A DNA stretch of 27,222 bases from Chloroflexota bacterium (GTDB taxonomy: Bacteria > Chloroflexota > Anaerolineae > Anaerolineales > VGOW01), in NCBI GenBank assembly GCA_016215145.1, contig JACRLA010000334.1:1-27222 (forward strand), read 5' to 3'. The notes below the pieces were generated by a model. It did no database searches and was not told where the DNA came from. It saw only the letters and a list, made by a program, of their open reading frames with translations. The translations under genes and the position numbers were made by a program. Shown here piece after piece: positions 7,740-15,711 of the stretch. Numbering within the stretch: the stretch's first letter is position 1; every line of letters begins with the position of its first letter.

Positions 7740-8552
7740 ATGGTACATTATTTATCCCAGACAATCCTATCTTTCTCGCGTTCATCTCGTATACAGTCCG
7801 GACTGTATCGGCTAGTCTCGCATGCTCATTACTTGATGGGAATCGGAGCTGGCAGCGACGTTACTACCAGCGGAGAAAAGTCAGTGATTGAACTCTTGAA
7901 GAGTTCAACCCAGTTGATGGGCCGACCCTTGTGCATCTTTGATGTAGGGGCAAATAAGGGACAGTACCTAACTTTATTGTCTCAATCTTTAATGGGACGC
8001 CAATTACAAATCCACGCTTTCGAGCCAAATCGTGTTGCTTATCAAGCATTATATTCACGAATGAGCGGCAACGAAAACATGATGTTAAATAACATGGCAT
8101 TAGGTCGTGAGACCGGTAAGGCAGATTTGTTTTTTGATGAGGAGGGATCTGTCTTGGGCTCGTTAGCCAAGCGACGATTGGACCATTATCGAATTCGATT
8201 TCAACATTCCGAACAAGTTCAAGTGGAAACGCTTGATAACTATTGCCTGCGGCGCGACATTTCCGAAATTGACTTGTTGAAGTTGGATGTGGAAGGTTTC
8301 GAGTACGATGTTTTGCGCGGGGGTATTCGGATGTTTAATGAGCGCAGAGTTCGAATGGTTGCATTTGAATTTGGCGGTGCCAATATTGATACACCCGTTT
8401 TCTTTCAGGATTTTTTCTATTTCTTTCGCAAGTGCGGTATGTCTAATATTTTCAAGGTGACTCCCTCTGGCTATTTATACCGAATTTCTAAATATCGTGA
8501 ACAGGACGAGCAATTTCTGACAACGAATTTCCTCGCAATCCGTGAAGAATAA
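7740..8552 (+). CDS. FkbM family methyltransferase
   Basis: This 270-residue O-methyltransferase shows the FkbM pattern: FDVGANKGQYLTLL at residues 68-81 as SAM motif I, HAFEPNRVAYQAL at 92-104 with the acidic residue that holds the ribose, and IDLLKLDVEGFEYDVLRG at 177-194, the family signature. FkbM enzymes methylate hydroxyls in macrolides and glycans, so sugar O-methylation is the likely role here. ATG 7740 lies two bases after the preceding stop; an upstream in-frame codon at 7701 would extend back into that gene. The C-terminus ends with the strand LTTNFLAIRE. After it the dense packing breaks, with 126 non-coding bases that contain a gene remnant. Confidence 0.9.
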   Translation: MVHYLSQTILSFSRSSRIQSGLYRLVSHAHYLMGIGAGSDVTTSGEKSVIELLKSSTQLMGRPLCIFDVGANKGQYLTLLSQSLMGRQLQIHAFEPNRVAYQALYSRMSGNENMMLNNMALGRETGKADLFFDEEGSVLGSLAKRRLDHYRIRFQHSEQVQVETLDNYCLRRDISEIDLLKLDVEGFEYDVLRGGIRMFNERRVRMVAFEFGGANIDTPVFFQDFFYFFRKCGMSNIFKVTPSGYLYRISKYREQDEQFLTTNFLAIREE

Positions 8553-8564
8553 TTTGTGCCTGCG

Positions 8565-8636
8565 ATGCGCCTCCTCTACCTCGCCCTCAAATACGATTAC
8601 GGTTTGCGCGAGTGCGGCCTAAGTTTTGAGCATTAA
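8565..8636 (+). pseudogene. 23-codon 5' remnant of a CgeB-like glycosyltransferase gene
   Basis: Bases 8565-8636 encode MRLLYLALKYDYGLRECGLS followed by FEH and TAA. This matches the first 23 codons of the gene at 13812 (MRLLHLALKYDYGIRERGLS, then FEH) with only a few substitutions, and the nucleotide sequence matches as well. After the stop the similarity ends in AT-rich sequence (8637-8678) where I see no other signal. It is best explained as the leftover start of a second copy of that gene. No ribosome binding site is clear, and a functional 23-residue peptide is unlikely but not excluded. Confidence 0.85.
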
Positions 8637-8678
8637 TTTTTTAATACGCCATTAAATATGAGATATGCATAGACCATT

Positions 8679-10058
8679 ATGGTGCCCCAAAATTCCCCTA
8701 ATGAAAAAGAAACCCGCTTCACGCAATTCAGCCTCGGAATTTTTGGGTTAATCTTATTCTTCGCGAGCTTATCGTTGGGTCGCGCATTGGGTGATTTGGG
8801 ATGGAGTACGCCACGGTTGGTGGGTGCAAGCGTTGGCGTAGTCTTGTTTGCGGCGAGCGTTGTTATTGCTTATCCTAAAGTCTTTACAATGCTTACTCAA
8901 CACAAGACTCTAATCTTTCTAGCGGCGCAAGTGGCGCTGTTTATCTGGAGCGTGATAGGATCTTCTATCGGTTTAGAGATTGGCACACGAATTTTAGTGA
9001 GACTCAACCCTGATAGTGGTGTCCGGACGCGTGAGCAGTTTATGGATCTGCGTCCCGCGCCCTTTGTTGACGCCCCTTATTTTGGCGAAGAGTTTCTTAG
9101 TGAAACGCGATCTGGTAAAGGGGTAGCAATACCATTGGGAACACGCCTTGTGATCCCAAATGATCAACAAGGGAAATATATAAACGTTAGTAATGGTAAA
9201 CGGCGAACAGCGTTCCAGCCTATTGAGGTTAAGAATAAAGTCTATTTGTTCGGCGGTTCGACAATATTCAGTGGCGAGGTACCTGACGAATACACAATTG
9301 CCAGTCGTCTCCAACAGCTGTTAAACACAAAATTCGCTGATCGTTTCACAGTCGAAAACTATGGAAGCACTAGTGTAACTCTTGCTCAGCAATTCGAACG
9401 CTTGCGAACACTTCAACTTGCCCCCGGCGATGTTGTTATTTTCTATGATGGAGTGAATGATGTTACGCAGGCAATTTACTACGGACATCCCGAAGGATGG
9501 ATCATTGGAGAGAATCGTGGACTCTTTGCGGATTTGAATATGTTCCAAAAGGCTCGCCTGAATATTTATAACAGTTTTGGCGGGCGATCAGAGTTTGTCA
9601 ATGTGTTTTTATATCCATATGAGCCACAATTATCCCCACCGCACCTTAAAGATTTTGCGCGTCTCCAGACGTTTCAAACTCAAATGAAGGAAAATTATTA
9701 TGCGGGAATGGTGGAAGCAAATCGTTATGCCGAATCATCGAGCGCGAGTTTTTTTCATTTTCTTCAACCCAACATTTTTACTTTGTCGCATCTATCTGAG
9801 TATGAGAAGAGCCTGTTAAAGAAGAAATTTCTTATTTTCCCTGGGCTTGATAATGCCTTTACTGCTGGCAATCCAATTCTAAAAGAAGCCTCCTCTCGCG
9901 CATTTGGGGAGAGTTTGAAGGCTTATGATTTATCTGAAGTGCTAAATGAGCGAGCAAACGGCGAAGAGTTCTATCTTGATTATGTTCATGTGACTGACAC
10001 AGCGAACCTGCGAATTGCTCAGGCGATCTTCAACAAACTTACAGCGCACCTTAAGTGA
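8679..10058 (+). CDS. Membrane-anchored SGNH/GDSL-hydrolase-like protein, copy A
   Basis: This 459-residue protein has three predicted membrane helices near residues 17-37, 47-65 and 77-98, then a large soluble domain. That domain shows the SGNH blocks in order: FGGSTIF with candidate nucleophile Ser194, NYGS near 228-230 (block II), YDGVND with Asn260 (block III), and LDYVHV with Asp434 and His437 (block V). Members of this superfamily deacylate or acylate glycans and lipids. The topology suggests the catalytic domain sits outside the membrane, but its side is inferred. It is a full-length paralogue of 12412-13806, roughly half identical by eye. It starts at ATG 8679 without a good Shine-Dalgarno. 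Substrate unknown. Confidence 0.8.
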   Translation: MVPQNSPNEKETRFTQFSLGIFGLILFFASLSLGRALGDLGWSTPRLVGASVGVVLFAASVVIAYPKVFTMLTQHKTLIFLAAQVALFIWSVIGSSIGLEIGTRILVRLNPDSGVRTREQFMDLRPAPFVDAPYFGEEFLSETRSGKGVAIPLGTRLVIPNDQQGKYINVSNGKRRTAFQPIEVKNKVYLFGGSTIFSGEVPDEYTIASRLQQLLNTKFADRFTVENYGSTSVTLAQQFERLRTLQLAPGDVVIFYDGVNDVTQAIYYGHPEGWIIGENRGLFADLNMFQKARLNIYNSFGGRSEFVNVFLYPYEPQLSPPHLKDFARLQTFQTQMKENYYAGMVEANRYAESSSASFFHFLQPNIFTLSHLSEYEKSLLKKKFLIFPGLDNAFTAGNPILKEASSRAFGESLKAYDLSEVLNERANGEEFYLDYVHVTDTANLRIAQAIFNKLTAHLK

Positions 10059-10114
10059 TCTAACCCGCGTTTTGGATTACGGGCAATGCCAAACACTGCA
10101 ATTCTTATGTTGAT

Positions 10115-10119
10115 AGGAG
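10115..10119 (+). promoter_or_regulatory. Ribosome binding site AGGAG for the 76-residue membrane protein
   Basis: AGGAG at 10115-10119 lies nine bases before ATG 10129 and supports that start for a very small gene. The rest of the 70-base gap 10059-10128 shows no convincing promoter or terminator. Confidence 0.7.
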
Positions 10120-10128
10120 TTCATCTTC

Positions 10129-10359
10129 ATGGAAACCCTCAAGAAAATCTGGGCGGCGTGGAAACGCTTTGGACAATTCATTGGCGATATCGTTGGGCGC
10201 ATTGTCCTTACACTTCTTTACTTCACTATCGTTTTGCCGTTTGGAGTTGGTGTCAGACTTTTCAGCGATCCTCTTAAAATTAAACGCACCCCGACCCCAT
10301 CCTTTTGGCATCCCCGTCAATCAGTCAGTAACACACTAGAGGAAGCGAGGCGGCAGTAA
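10129..10359 (+). CDS. Small membrane protein of the carbamoyltransferase cassette
   Basis: This is a 76-residue protein with a basic amphipathic start (LKKIWAAWKRFGQFIGDIVG), one long hydrophobic segment at about residues 24-45 (RIVLTLLYFTIVLPFGVGVR) and a polar tail ending LEEARRQ. Small proteins with this layout, including the RLFSDPLKIK stretch, are in my recollection regular neighbours of NodU-type carbamoyltransferases in glycan clusters; no function is established. The last base of its stop is the first base of the carbamoyltransferase ATG (TAATG), so the two are coupled. It may recruit the enzyme to the membrane; that is inference. Confidence 0.8.
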   Translation: METLKKIWAAWKRFGQFIGDIVGRIVLTLLYFTIVLPFGVGVRLFSDPLKIKRTPTPSFWHPRQSVSNTLEEARRQ

Positions 10360-12140
10360 TGTATATCCTCGGCATCTCTTGTTACTATCACGATGCGGCA
10401 GCCGCATTACTTAAAGATGGTATGTTGATCGCTGCCGCCGAAGAAGAACGATTCACACGCAAGAAACACGATAGCGGCTTTCCCAATAAGTCAATTGAAT
10501 TTTGTTTGGCGCAGGCGGGCATCAGGGCGAATGACCTCGATTACGCCGTCTTCTACGAAAAACCTTTGCTCAAGTACGAGCGGATTCTAATGACGAACCT
10601 TGCCACTTACCCTACCGGTTGGCGCGTATTCACCGAATCCATGCTTTCTTGGTTCAACGAAAAGCTTTGGATCAAAACCGAGATACTCGATAAACTACAC
10701 CTGCCACCCGAAAAGCTGATGTTCGTCGAGCATCACTTGTCACACGCCGCTAGCGCCTTCTTCTGCTCACCCTATAACGAAGCGGCGATCTTAACCGTGG
10801 ATGGTGTGGGTGAATGGACGACGACCACATTGGGCAAAGCCACGGCGGATTGGAATGGCAAAGGTGAAAACAAGATATCGTTATTCTCCGATATTCGTTT
10901 CCCTCATTCGCTTGGTTTGTTGTACTCTGCTTTCACTGCTTGGCTTGGTTTTGAAGTTAACGATGGTGAATATAAAGTGATGGGCATGGCACCGTTCGGT
11001 GAACCGAAGTACGCCGAAGATGTCTACAAAATGATCGAGGTTGCAACGGATGGCAGTTTCCGTTTGCGAATGGAATACTTCGACTTCCATCATTCCGTCA
11101 ACCGAACCTATAGCGATAAATTTCTTGAAGTGTTTGGCAAGGCGCGCAAGCACGAATCGGAATTTTTTACCGGAAAGACTCACCCTGCTCGCATAGGTGA
11201 AGCAAAAACCAAAGAGAATCAGCGGTACGCGGACATTGCCGCAAGCATTCAATTCGTTACAGAAGAGATATTGTTGAAGATGGCGCGGCATGTGTACCAA
11301 GTAACAGGGTCGAAGAAGTTGTGTATCGCTGGCGGTGTCGGACTCAACAGCGTTGCCAATGGTCGCCTTGTCGCCGAGACTCCGTTTGAAGATGTGTATA
11401 TCCAACCGGCAGCAGGCGACTCGGGTGGCGCTATCGGCGCAGCACTATACGCTTACCATGTTGTGCTTGGTCAACCGCGCAAGTTCGTGATGGAACATGC
11501 TTACTGGGGTCAAAGTTACTCGCCTGACGACATCAAATCTTTCCTGGAGAAAGAAAGTGTTGCCTATGAGCGAATCGAGGACGAAGAAAAATTATTCGAC
11601 CAGGTCGTAGATACCATCACTCAAGGTCGCGTTGTGGGATGGATGCAGGGACGATTCGAATGGGGTCCGCGTGCGCTAGGAAATCGAAGCATCTTAGCTG
11701 ATCCGACTCGCGCCGAGATGAAGGATATTGTCAACACCAAGATCAAATTCCGCGAACCGTTTCGTCCTTTCGCACCCGTAGTCCTTGAAGAGAAAAGCAC
11801 CGAGTACTTTAGACTTGACCGACCCCAAAAGCATTATCCGGCGCGTTACATGCTTTTGGTTGCTGACATTCCCGAAGATAAGCAAGCATCTATTCCGGCA
11901 GTGACTCATGTCAATGGCACCGGGCGTTTGCAAACAATCAAGCGCGAGACGAACCCTTGGTATTATCGCGTCGTCGAAAAATTTGGTGAGCGCTCGGGTG
12001 TGCCAGTTTTGTTGAATACCAGCTTCAATTTGCGCGGTGAGCCGATCGTTAACACACCCGCCAATGCTTTCAGCACCTTCTCGCGTAGCGACATTGATAT
12101 GCTGGTGATGGAAAAGTTTGTCGTTCGCAAGAAAAACTAA
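10359..12140 (+). CDS. NodU/CmcH family carbamoyltransferase
   Basis: This 593-residue enzyme is expected to carbamoylate a hydroxyl using carbamoyl phosphate and ATP via carbamoyl-adenylate. It has the two-domain layout of NodU, CmcH, TobZ and SxtI. The N-terminal TsaD-like domain begins MYILGISCYYHDAAAALL and includes the metal site EHHLSHAASAF with His125, His126 and His129, and DGVGEW at 148-153. The C-terminal YrdC-like part includes GWMQGRFEWGPRALGNRS at residues 427-444 and the late NTSFNLRGEPIV segment. Length is normal and no key residue looks missing. Its neighbours are two tiny membrane proteins and two SGNH-like proteins, so a carbamoylated surface glycan or lipid head group is the likely product. 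Position of carbamoylation is unknown. Confidence 0.93.
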   Translation: MYILGISCYYHDAAAALLKDGMLIAAAEEERFTRKKHDSGFPNKSIEFCLAQAGIRANDLDYAVFYEKPLLKYERILMTNLATYPTGWRVFTESMLSWFNEKLWIKTEILDKLHLPPEKLMFVEHHLSHAASAFFCSPYNEAAILTVDGVGEWTTTTLGKATADWNGKGENKISLFSDIRFPHSLGLLYSAFTAWLGFEVNDGEYKVMGMAPFGEPKYAEDVYKMIEVATDGSFRLRMEYFDFHHSVNRTYSDKFLEVFGKARKHESEFFTGKTHPARIGEAKTKENQRYADIAASIQFVTEEILLKMARHVYQVTGSKKLCIAGGVGLNSVANGRLVAETPFEDVYIQPAAGDSGGAIGAALYAYHVVLGQPRKFVMEHAYWGQSYSPDDIKSFLEKESVAYERIEDEEKLFDQVVDTITQGRVVGWMQGRFEWGPRALGNRSILADPTRAEMKDIVNTKIKFREPFRPFAPVVLEEKSTEYFRLDRPQKHYPARYMLLVADIPEDKQASIPAVTHVNGTGRLQTIKRETNPWYYRVVEKFGERSGVPVLLNTSFNLRGEPIVNTPANAFSTFSRSDIDMLVMEKFVVRKKN

Positions 12141-12167
12141 GCAGGACTCATCTTGATAAGGCTATAC

Positions 12168-12173
12168 AAGGAG
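12168..12173 (+). promoter_or_regulatory. Ribosome binding site AAGGAG before the DUF5989-like gene
   Basis: AAGGAG at 12168-12173 with a seven-base spacer to ATG 12181 is one of the best Shine-Dalgarno sequences in the window. It supports translation of the 59-residue gene that follows. Confidence 0.8.
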
Positions 12174-12180
12174 ATGTACT

Positions 12181-12360
12181 ATGAGAATCATTCGCAACGT
12201 GATCACTAGCGCCGGCGTCATCGGCGAACTGTTTGGCTTTCTATGGCGTAATAAACGATGGTGGCTCATCCCGATGGTTGCTGTGCTGTTGCTCTTTGGT
12301 GTGTTATTGGTCTTCGCCTCCACGAGCGGTTTGGGACCGCTGATCTATACGTTGTTCTGA
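12181..12360 (+). CDS. DUF5989-like small membrane protein (SxtK-like)
   Basis: This 59-residue protein is easily missed because of its size. It has a short N-terminal amphipathic part, the segment ELFGFLWRNKRWWLIPMVAV leading into a single strongly hydrophobic helix (about residues 29-46), and a C-terminus ending GLGPLIYTLF. The conserved WRNKRWWLIP and the APFIYTLF-type ending match the DUF5989 family, whose members sit beside carbamoyltransferases, including SxtK next to SxtI in cyanobacterial saxitoxin clusters. No biochemical function is established. Placement 40 bases after the carbamoyltransferase with a strong ribosome binding site argues for co-expression. The 51 bases after it (12361-12411) show no clear signal. 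Confidence 0.85.
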   Translation: MRIIRNVITSAGVIGELFGFLWRNKRWWLIPMVAVLLLFGVLLVFASTSGLGPLIYTLF

Positions 12361-12411
12361 AAACATGTGTTGAATCTGGATTTTGAAAAAACTTCAACAG
12401 CACTCAAATAA

Positions 12412-13806
12412 ATGAATGCCTTCCGATCTTCTTCGACCACTGCTTCCCTCGCTTTTTTACGCATCTCTTTACTTGCCTTTGGCGTTTTGCTGACTCCGTT
12501 TAGTTTGTTGCTAGGCAGATCTTTTGGGGATCTGGGTTGGAGTACGCCACGTCTCATCGGTGCAGGTGTGGGTATGTTATTGATCGCGGCGAGTGTTGTA
12601 GTAAGTCTCCCAAAGGCGGCAGCTTGGGTGGAGATACGGGGACATCTCGTATTCGTGTTGAATCAGATCCTATTGTTTATATGGACATTGCTAATCGCTT
12701 CATTACTATTAGAAGTGGGCGCGCGAGTCCATATACAATTCAATCCTGATGCGCGGATCAAATCCGTTGAACAGTTTCGCGTTTCGCGCCCGTTGCCGTT
12801 CAGAGATGCGCCGTATTATTCCGAAACATTTCTTAAAGAGTGGGGAGTTTTTAGCAGCGGATCCGGGTGGATAACTCAAACCGACACACGGTTAATGATC
12901 CCAATTGACTATCAGGGACAATATATCAACGCGGCGAATGGACGACGACTTACGACGGGGCAACCGCCAACGGCAAAACGCACAGTGTACGTTGTGGGTG
13001 GCTCGACGACTTTTGCTGCTGAAGTTCCAGATCAACACACTATCCCCAGTCAATTACAAGTGTTATTGAATCAAAAATTTGGCGATGTCTATCGTGTGGA
13101 AAATTTGGGGGCGGTGACAGCGACGGTGGCTCAGCAAATAGAGTTGTTGAAAACGATTCGCCTCAAAGAAGGCGATGTCGTGATCTTTTACGATGGCGTG
13201 AATGATATTACCCAATCGTTGATGAATGGCAATCCACGAGGGTGGATTGTGGGTGATAACCGCCGTGTCTTTGCCGACTTGAACTCATTGCAGAAAGCGA
13301 AACTGAATCTCTACAACGTTTTTGGCGGTCAATCTGAATTTGCAAACCTGTTTTTGTATCCGTACGAAATTCAACCTGCGCCTACGCATCTTAACGACAA
13401 AGCCCGAGTTGAACAACTTAAAACCGAATTGGATCGTGTCTACTATGATGGTGTGCTTGAATCTGCGCGGCTAACTCAATCGTCAGGTGCAGAGTTCTAT
13501 CATTTCTTCCAGCCCAATCTGTTCACTTCATCGCCGATGACGGATTACGAAAAGAAGCTGGCGGCGAAAAAATTTATTTTGTATCCGGGAATGCAAGAAT
13601 CTTTCAATATCGGTAATCCGGTATTGCAAATTACGACGAAGCGACTTGCTGCCGATGGCATCAAGTCCTTTGACATCTCAGATGTATTAAATAATCGTCC
13701 TAATGGCGAAGAGTTTTATCTTGATCATTGTCACGTAACGCATATCGCTAATCACTATATTGCCTTAGCGATCTTCGATAAAGTTGCGCCGCAGTTGAGA
13801 CCATAG
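12412..13806 (+). CDS. Membrane-anchored SGNH/GDSL-hydrolase-like protein, copy B
   Basis: This is a 464-residue paralogue of 8679-10058 with the same three N-terminal helices (about residues 13-35, 48-66 and 79-101) and the same soluble domain. SGNH blocks are VGGSTTF with Ser198, NLGA near 231-234, YDGVND with Asn264, and LDHCHV with Asp438 and His441. The shared GDLGWSTPRL, NGEEFYLD and LFADLN-type segments show common descent over the full length. The two copies flank the carbamoyltransferase group, so they may act on successive or alternative substrates of one modification pathway (inference). ATG 12412 is used; no good Shine-Dalgarno is visible. Five bases separate its stop from the next ATG. 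Confidence 0.8.
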   Translation: MNAFRSSSTTASLAFLRISLLAFGVLLTPFSLLLGRSFGDLGWSTPRLIGAGVGMLLIAASVVVSLPKAAAWVEIRGHLVFVLNQILLFIWTLLIASLLLEVGARVHIQFNPDARIKSVEQFRVSRPLPFRDAPYYSETFLKEWGVFSSGSGWITQTDTRLMIPIDYQGQYINAANGRRLTTGQPPTAKRTVYVVGGSTTFAAEVPDQHTIPSQLQVLLNQKFGDVYRVENLGAVTATVAQQIELLKTIRLKEGDVVIFYDGVNDITQSLMNGNPRGWIVGDNRRVFADLNSLQKAKLNLYNVFGGQSEFANLFLYPYEIQPAPTHLNDKARVEQLKTELDRVYYDGVLESARLTQSSGAEFYHFFQPNLFTSSPMTDYEKKLAAKKFILYPGMQESFNIGNPVLQITTKRLAADGIKSFDISDVLNNRPNGEEFYLDHCHVTHIANHYIALAIFDKVAPQLRP

Positions 13807-13811
13807 TCTTC

Positions 13812-15710
13812 ATGCGCCTCCTCCACCTCGCTCTCAAATACGATTACGGCATCCGTGAGCGTGGTCTGAGTTTTGAGCATAACAACTTTTATGATGCCCT
13901 CGTCAACATGGGGCATGACGTTCTCTACTTTGACATAGGCGAACTTCACCAGAAATACGGTTTTGAAAAAATGAATCGCCGCCTTGCCGAAGTGGTGCGC
14001 GCTGAAAAGCCGGACATCCTTTTCTGCGTGCTGTTTCGTTATTTGGATCAGGATACAATGCGTGCCATTTCAAAAGGCGGCGATACGGTGACCCTCAACT
14101 GGTTTTGTGATGATCAATATCGCTTCGAGGAATTCGCGCACCCCTGGTCACCATGTTTCAACTGGGTTGTCACGACATCTCAAACTGCTTTGCCGAAGTA
14201 TCAAGCGATGAACTATCGCAACGTGATCAAGAGCCAGTGGGCGTGTAATCATGCCATGTATCGTAAACTCGATCTCCCGTTGAAATATGATGTGGCGTTT
14301 GTGGGACAACCGAATTTAGAGCGCCGCCGCTTGGTGCGCCAGTTGACAGGTTCAGGGGTTGCCGTCTCCACGTGGGGAGTAGGATGGGAGAACGGACGCG
14401 CTTCACAGAACGACATGATTCGAATATTCAATCAGAGTCGAATCAACTTAAACTTTACTGGCGGCGGTGTGCCGCTTGCTAAACTTCAAGCGCGTACCTT
14501 GTATGGTCGCGTCCGACGATGGATTTCGGTTACGTCGGATCGCGTGCCGTTTGGCAAGCAGGTCAAAGCAGCGTTGAAAGGATCGTCTCAGGTTCAAGAG
14601 GCGGCACCACGACCAGAAGGCGAAGGCTTCGTCAAACAGATCAAAGGGCGTAACTTTGAGATACCCGGCTGCGGCGGTTTTATGTTATCGGGTCGGGCGG
14701 AGAACATTGAAGAATATTACGATGATGACGTGGAAGCCGCCTACTTCAATACTGAAGCAGAATTGGTTGAACGTGCGCGCTATTACCTCGATCACGAAGG
14801 GGAACGGGCACGCATCGCCCAAGCGGGTTACGAGCGCACACTGCGCGAGCATACGTACGCTCATCGTTTCTCAGTGAACGCGATTACCTACAGTTTATCG
14901 GGGCGGCTAGGGAATCATTTGCAGTTGTTTGCTTGCGCGCGGACGTTGTCTCTGCGGCATAAGTGGCGTTTTATTTATCGCCCTATCATCCACGCTGACA
15001 AGTTTAACTTCTCCAATATCTTCTCCCACTCCCTGCAAGATAAACTTGACTTGATTTTAGTTGAGCGCCTGTTGGCGCTTTCGCCTAAAGTGAAAGCGCG
15101 CATTAGCCGTCGGCATCGGTTAATGCAAACTTTGCTGAATCCACTTCGGCATGTGGTTTATCTAGATGATTCGTCGTGGGATACAACGAATGGCATGATG
15201 GGCAACCTTGCGCCTGCTTATCAGCAGATGCGCGAGACATTGTTCGTCATTCGCTTCGACGGAATTTTCCGTAATGTGGGTGAGTATCGTGAGCAATTGT
15301 TAAAAGAGATTCTGCCGTCGTCGGCGTCTATGCTGCCTGACTCAGTTGAAAAGTGTGAGGTAGGGATTCATATTCGACAAGATGATATTCAATATGGATT
15401 GCCAATGCAATACTATCTAAATGCTGTTGGTGAAGCGAAACGCGGGTTGGGAACGTCGATTCGGTTGCACTTGTTTAGCGACGGCAACCATGAATCGTTG
15501 GCAACAGAATTGAGTGGCGGAATCCCCGATGCGAAGGTGATTATCCATAAAGGAGATGTTGTTGAAGATATGATGTCGCTGGCGCGGTATCCGACTTTGA
15601 TCCTCTCGCAATCGTGGTTCTCGTATTGGGCAGCATTCCTTTCTGAAGCAGTGATTTATGCTCCACCCGATTTTTGTTATTACCTACATTGGCATCCTGT
15701 GAAGTTTTGA
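13812..15710 (+). CDS. Two-domain glycosyltransferase: CgeB-like GT-B plus GT11-like domain
   Basis: This 632-residue protein has two parts. Residues 1 to about 355 resemble CgeB-type GT-B enzymes: an N-terminal Rossmann part with LKYDYGIRERGLS, and a donor-site region IPGCGGFMLSGRAENIEEYY. It closes with the hinge RARYYLDHEGERARIAQAGY. From about residue 356 a second domain has the pattern of alpha-1,2-fucosyltransferases (GT11): SLSGRLGNHLQLF with GRLGN at 364-368, HIRQDD at 520-525 where the usual motif is HxRRGDY, a LFSDGN turn, and LILSQSWFSYWAAF near the C-terminus. Two consecutive transfers by one polypeptide are plausible. The Gly-to-Asp change in the HIR motif makes the second specificity uncertain. 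A 5' remnant of a second copy lies at 8565-8636. Confidence 0.82.
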   Translation: MRLLHLALKYDYGIRERGLSFEHNNFYDALVNMGHDVLYFDIGELHQKYGFEKMNRRLAEVVRAEKPDILFCVLFRYLDQDTMRAISKGGDTVTLNWFCDDQYRFEEFAHPWSPCFNWVVTTSQTALPKYQAMNYRNVIKSQWACNHAMYRKLDLPLKYDVAFVGQPNLERRRLVRQLTGSGVAVSTWGVGWENGRASQNDMIRIFNQSRINLNFTGGGVPLAKLQARTLYGRVRRWISVTSDRVPFGKQVKAALKGSSQVQEAAPRPEGEGFVKQIKGRNFEIPGCGGFMLSGRAENIEEYYDDDVEAAYFNTEAELVERARYYLDHEGERARIAQAGYERTLREHTYAHRFSVNAITYSLSGRLGNHLQLFACARTLSLRHKWRFIYRPIIHADKFNFSNIFSHSLQDKLDLILVERLLALSPKVKARISRRHRLMQTLLNPLRHVVYLDDSSWDTTNGMMGNLAPAYQQMRETLFVIRFDGIFRNVGEYREQLLKEILPSSASMLPDSVEKCEVGIHIRQDDIQYGLPMQYYLNAVGEAKRGLGTSIRLHLFSDGNHESLATELSGGIPDAKVIIHKGDVVEDMMSLARYPTLILSQSWFSYWAAFLSEAVIYAPPDFCYYLHWHPVKF

Positions 15711-15711
15711 A

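Noticed and set aside
8626..8658. AT-rich stretch with TTGAGC and TTAAAT that might be a promoter for SGNH copy A
   Set aside because: Spacing between the hexamers is about 20 bases, both are poor matches, and the first lies in the remnant of another gene.
10881..11405. Minus-strand open frame of 174 codons opposite the carbamoyltransferase
   Set aside because: It is antisense to a clear NodU-type enzyme and has no recognisable protein features or ribosome binding site.
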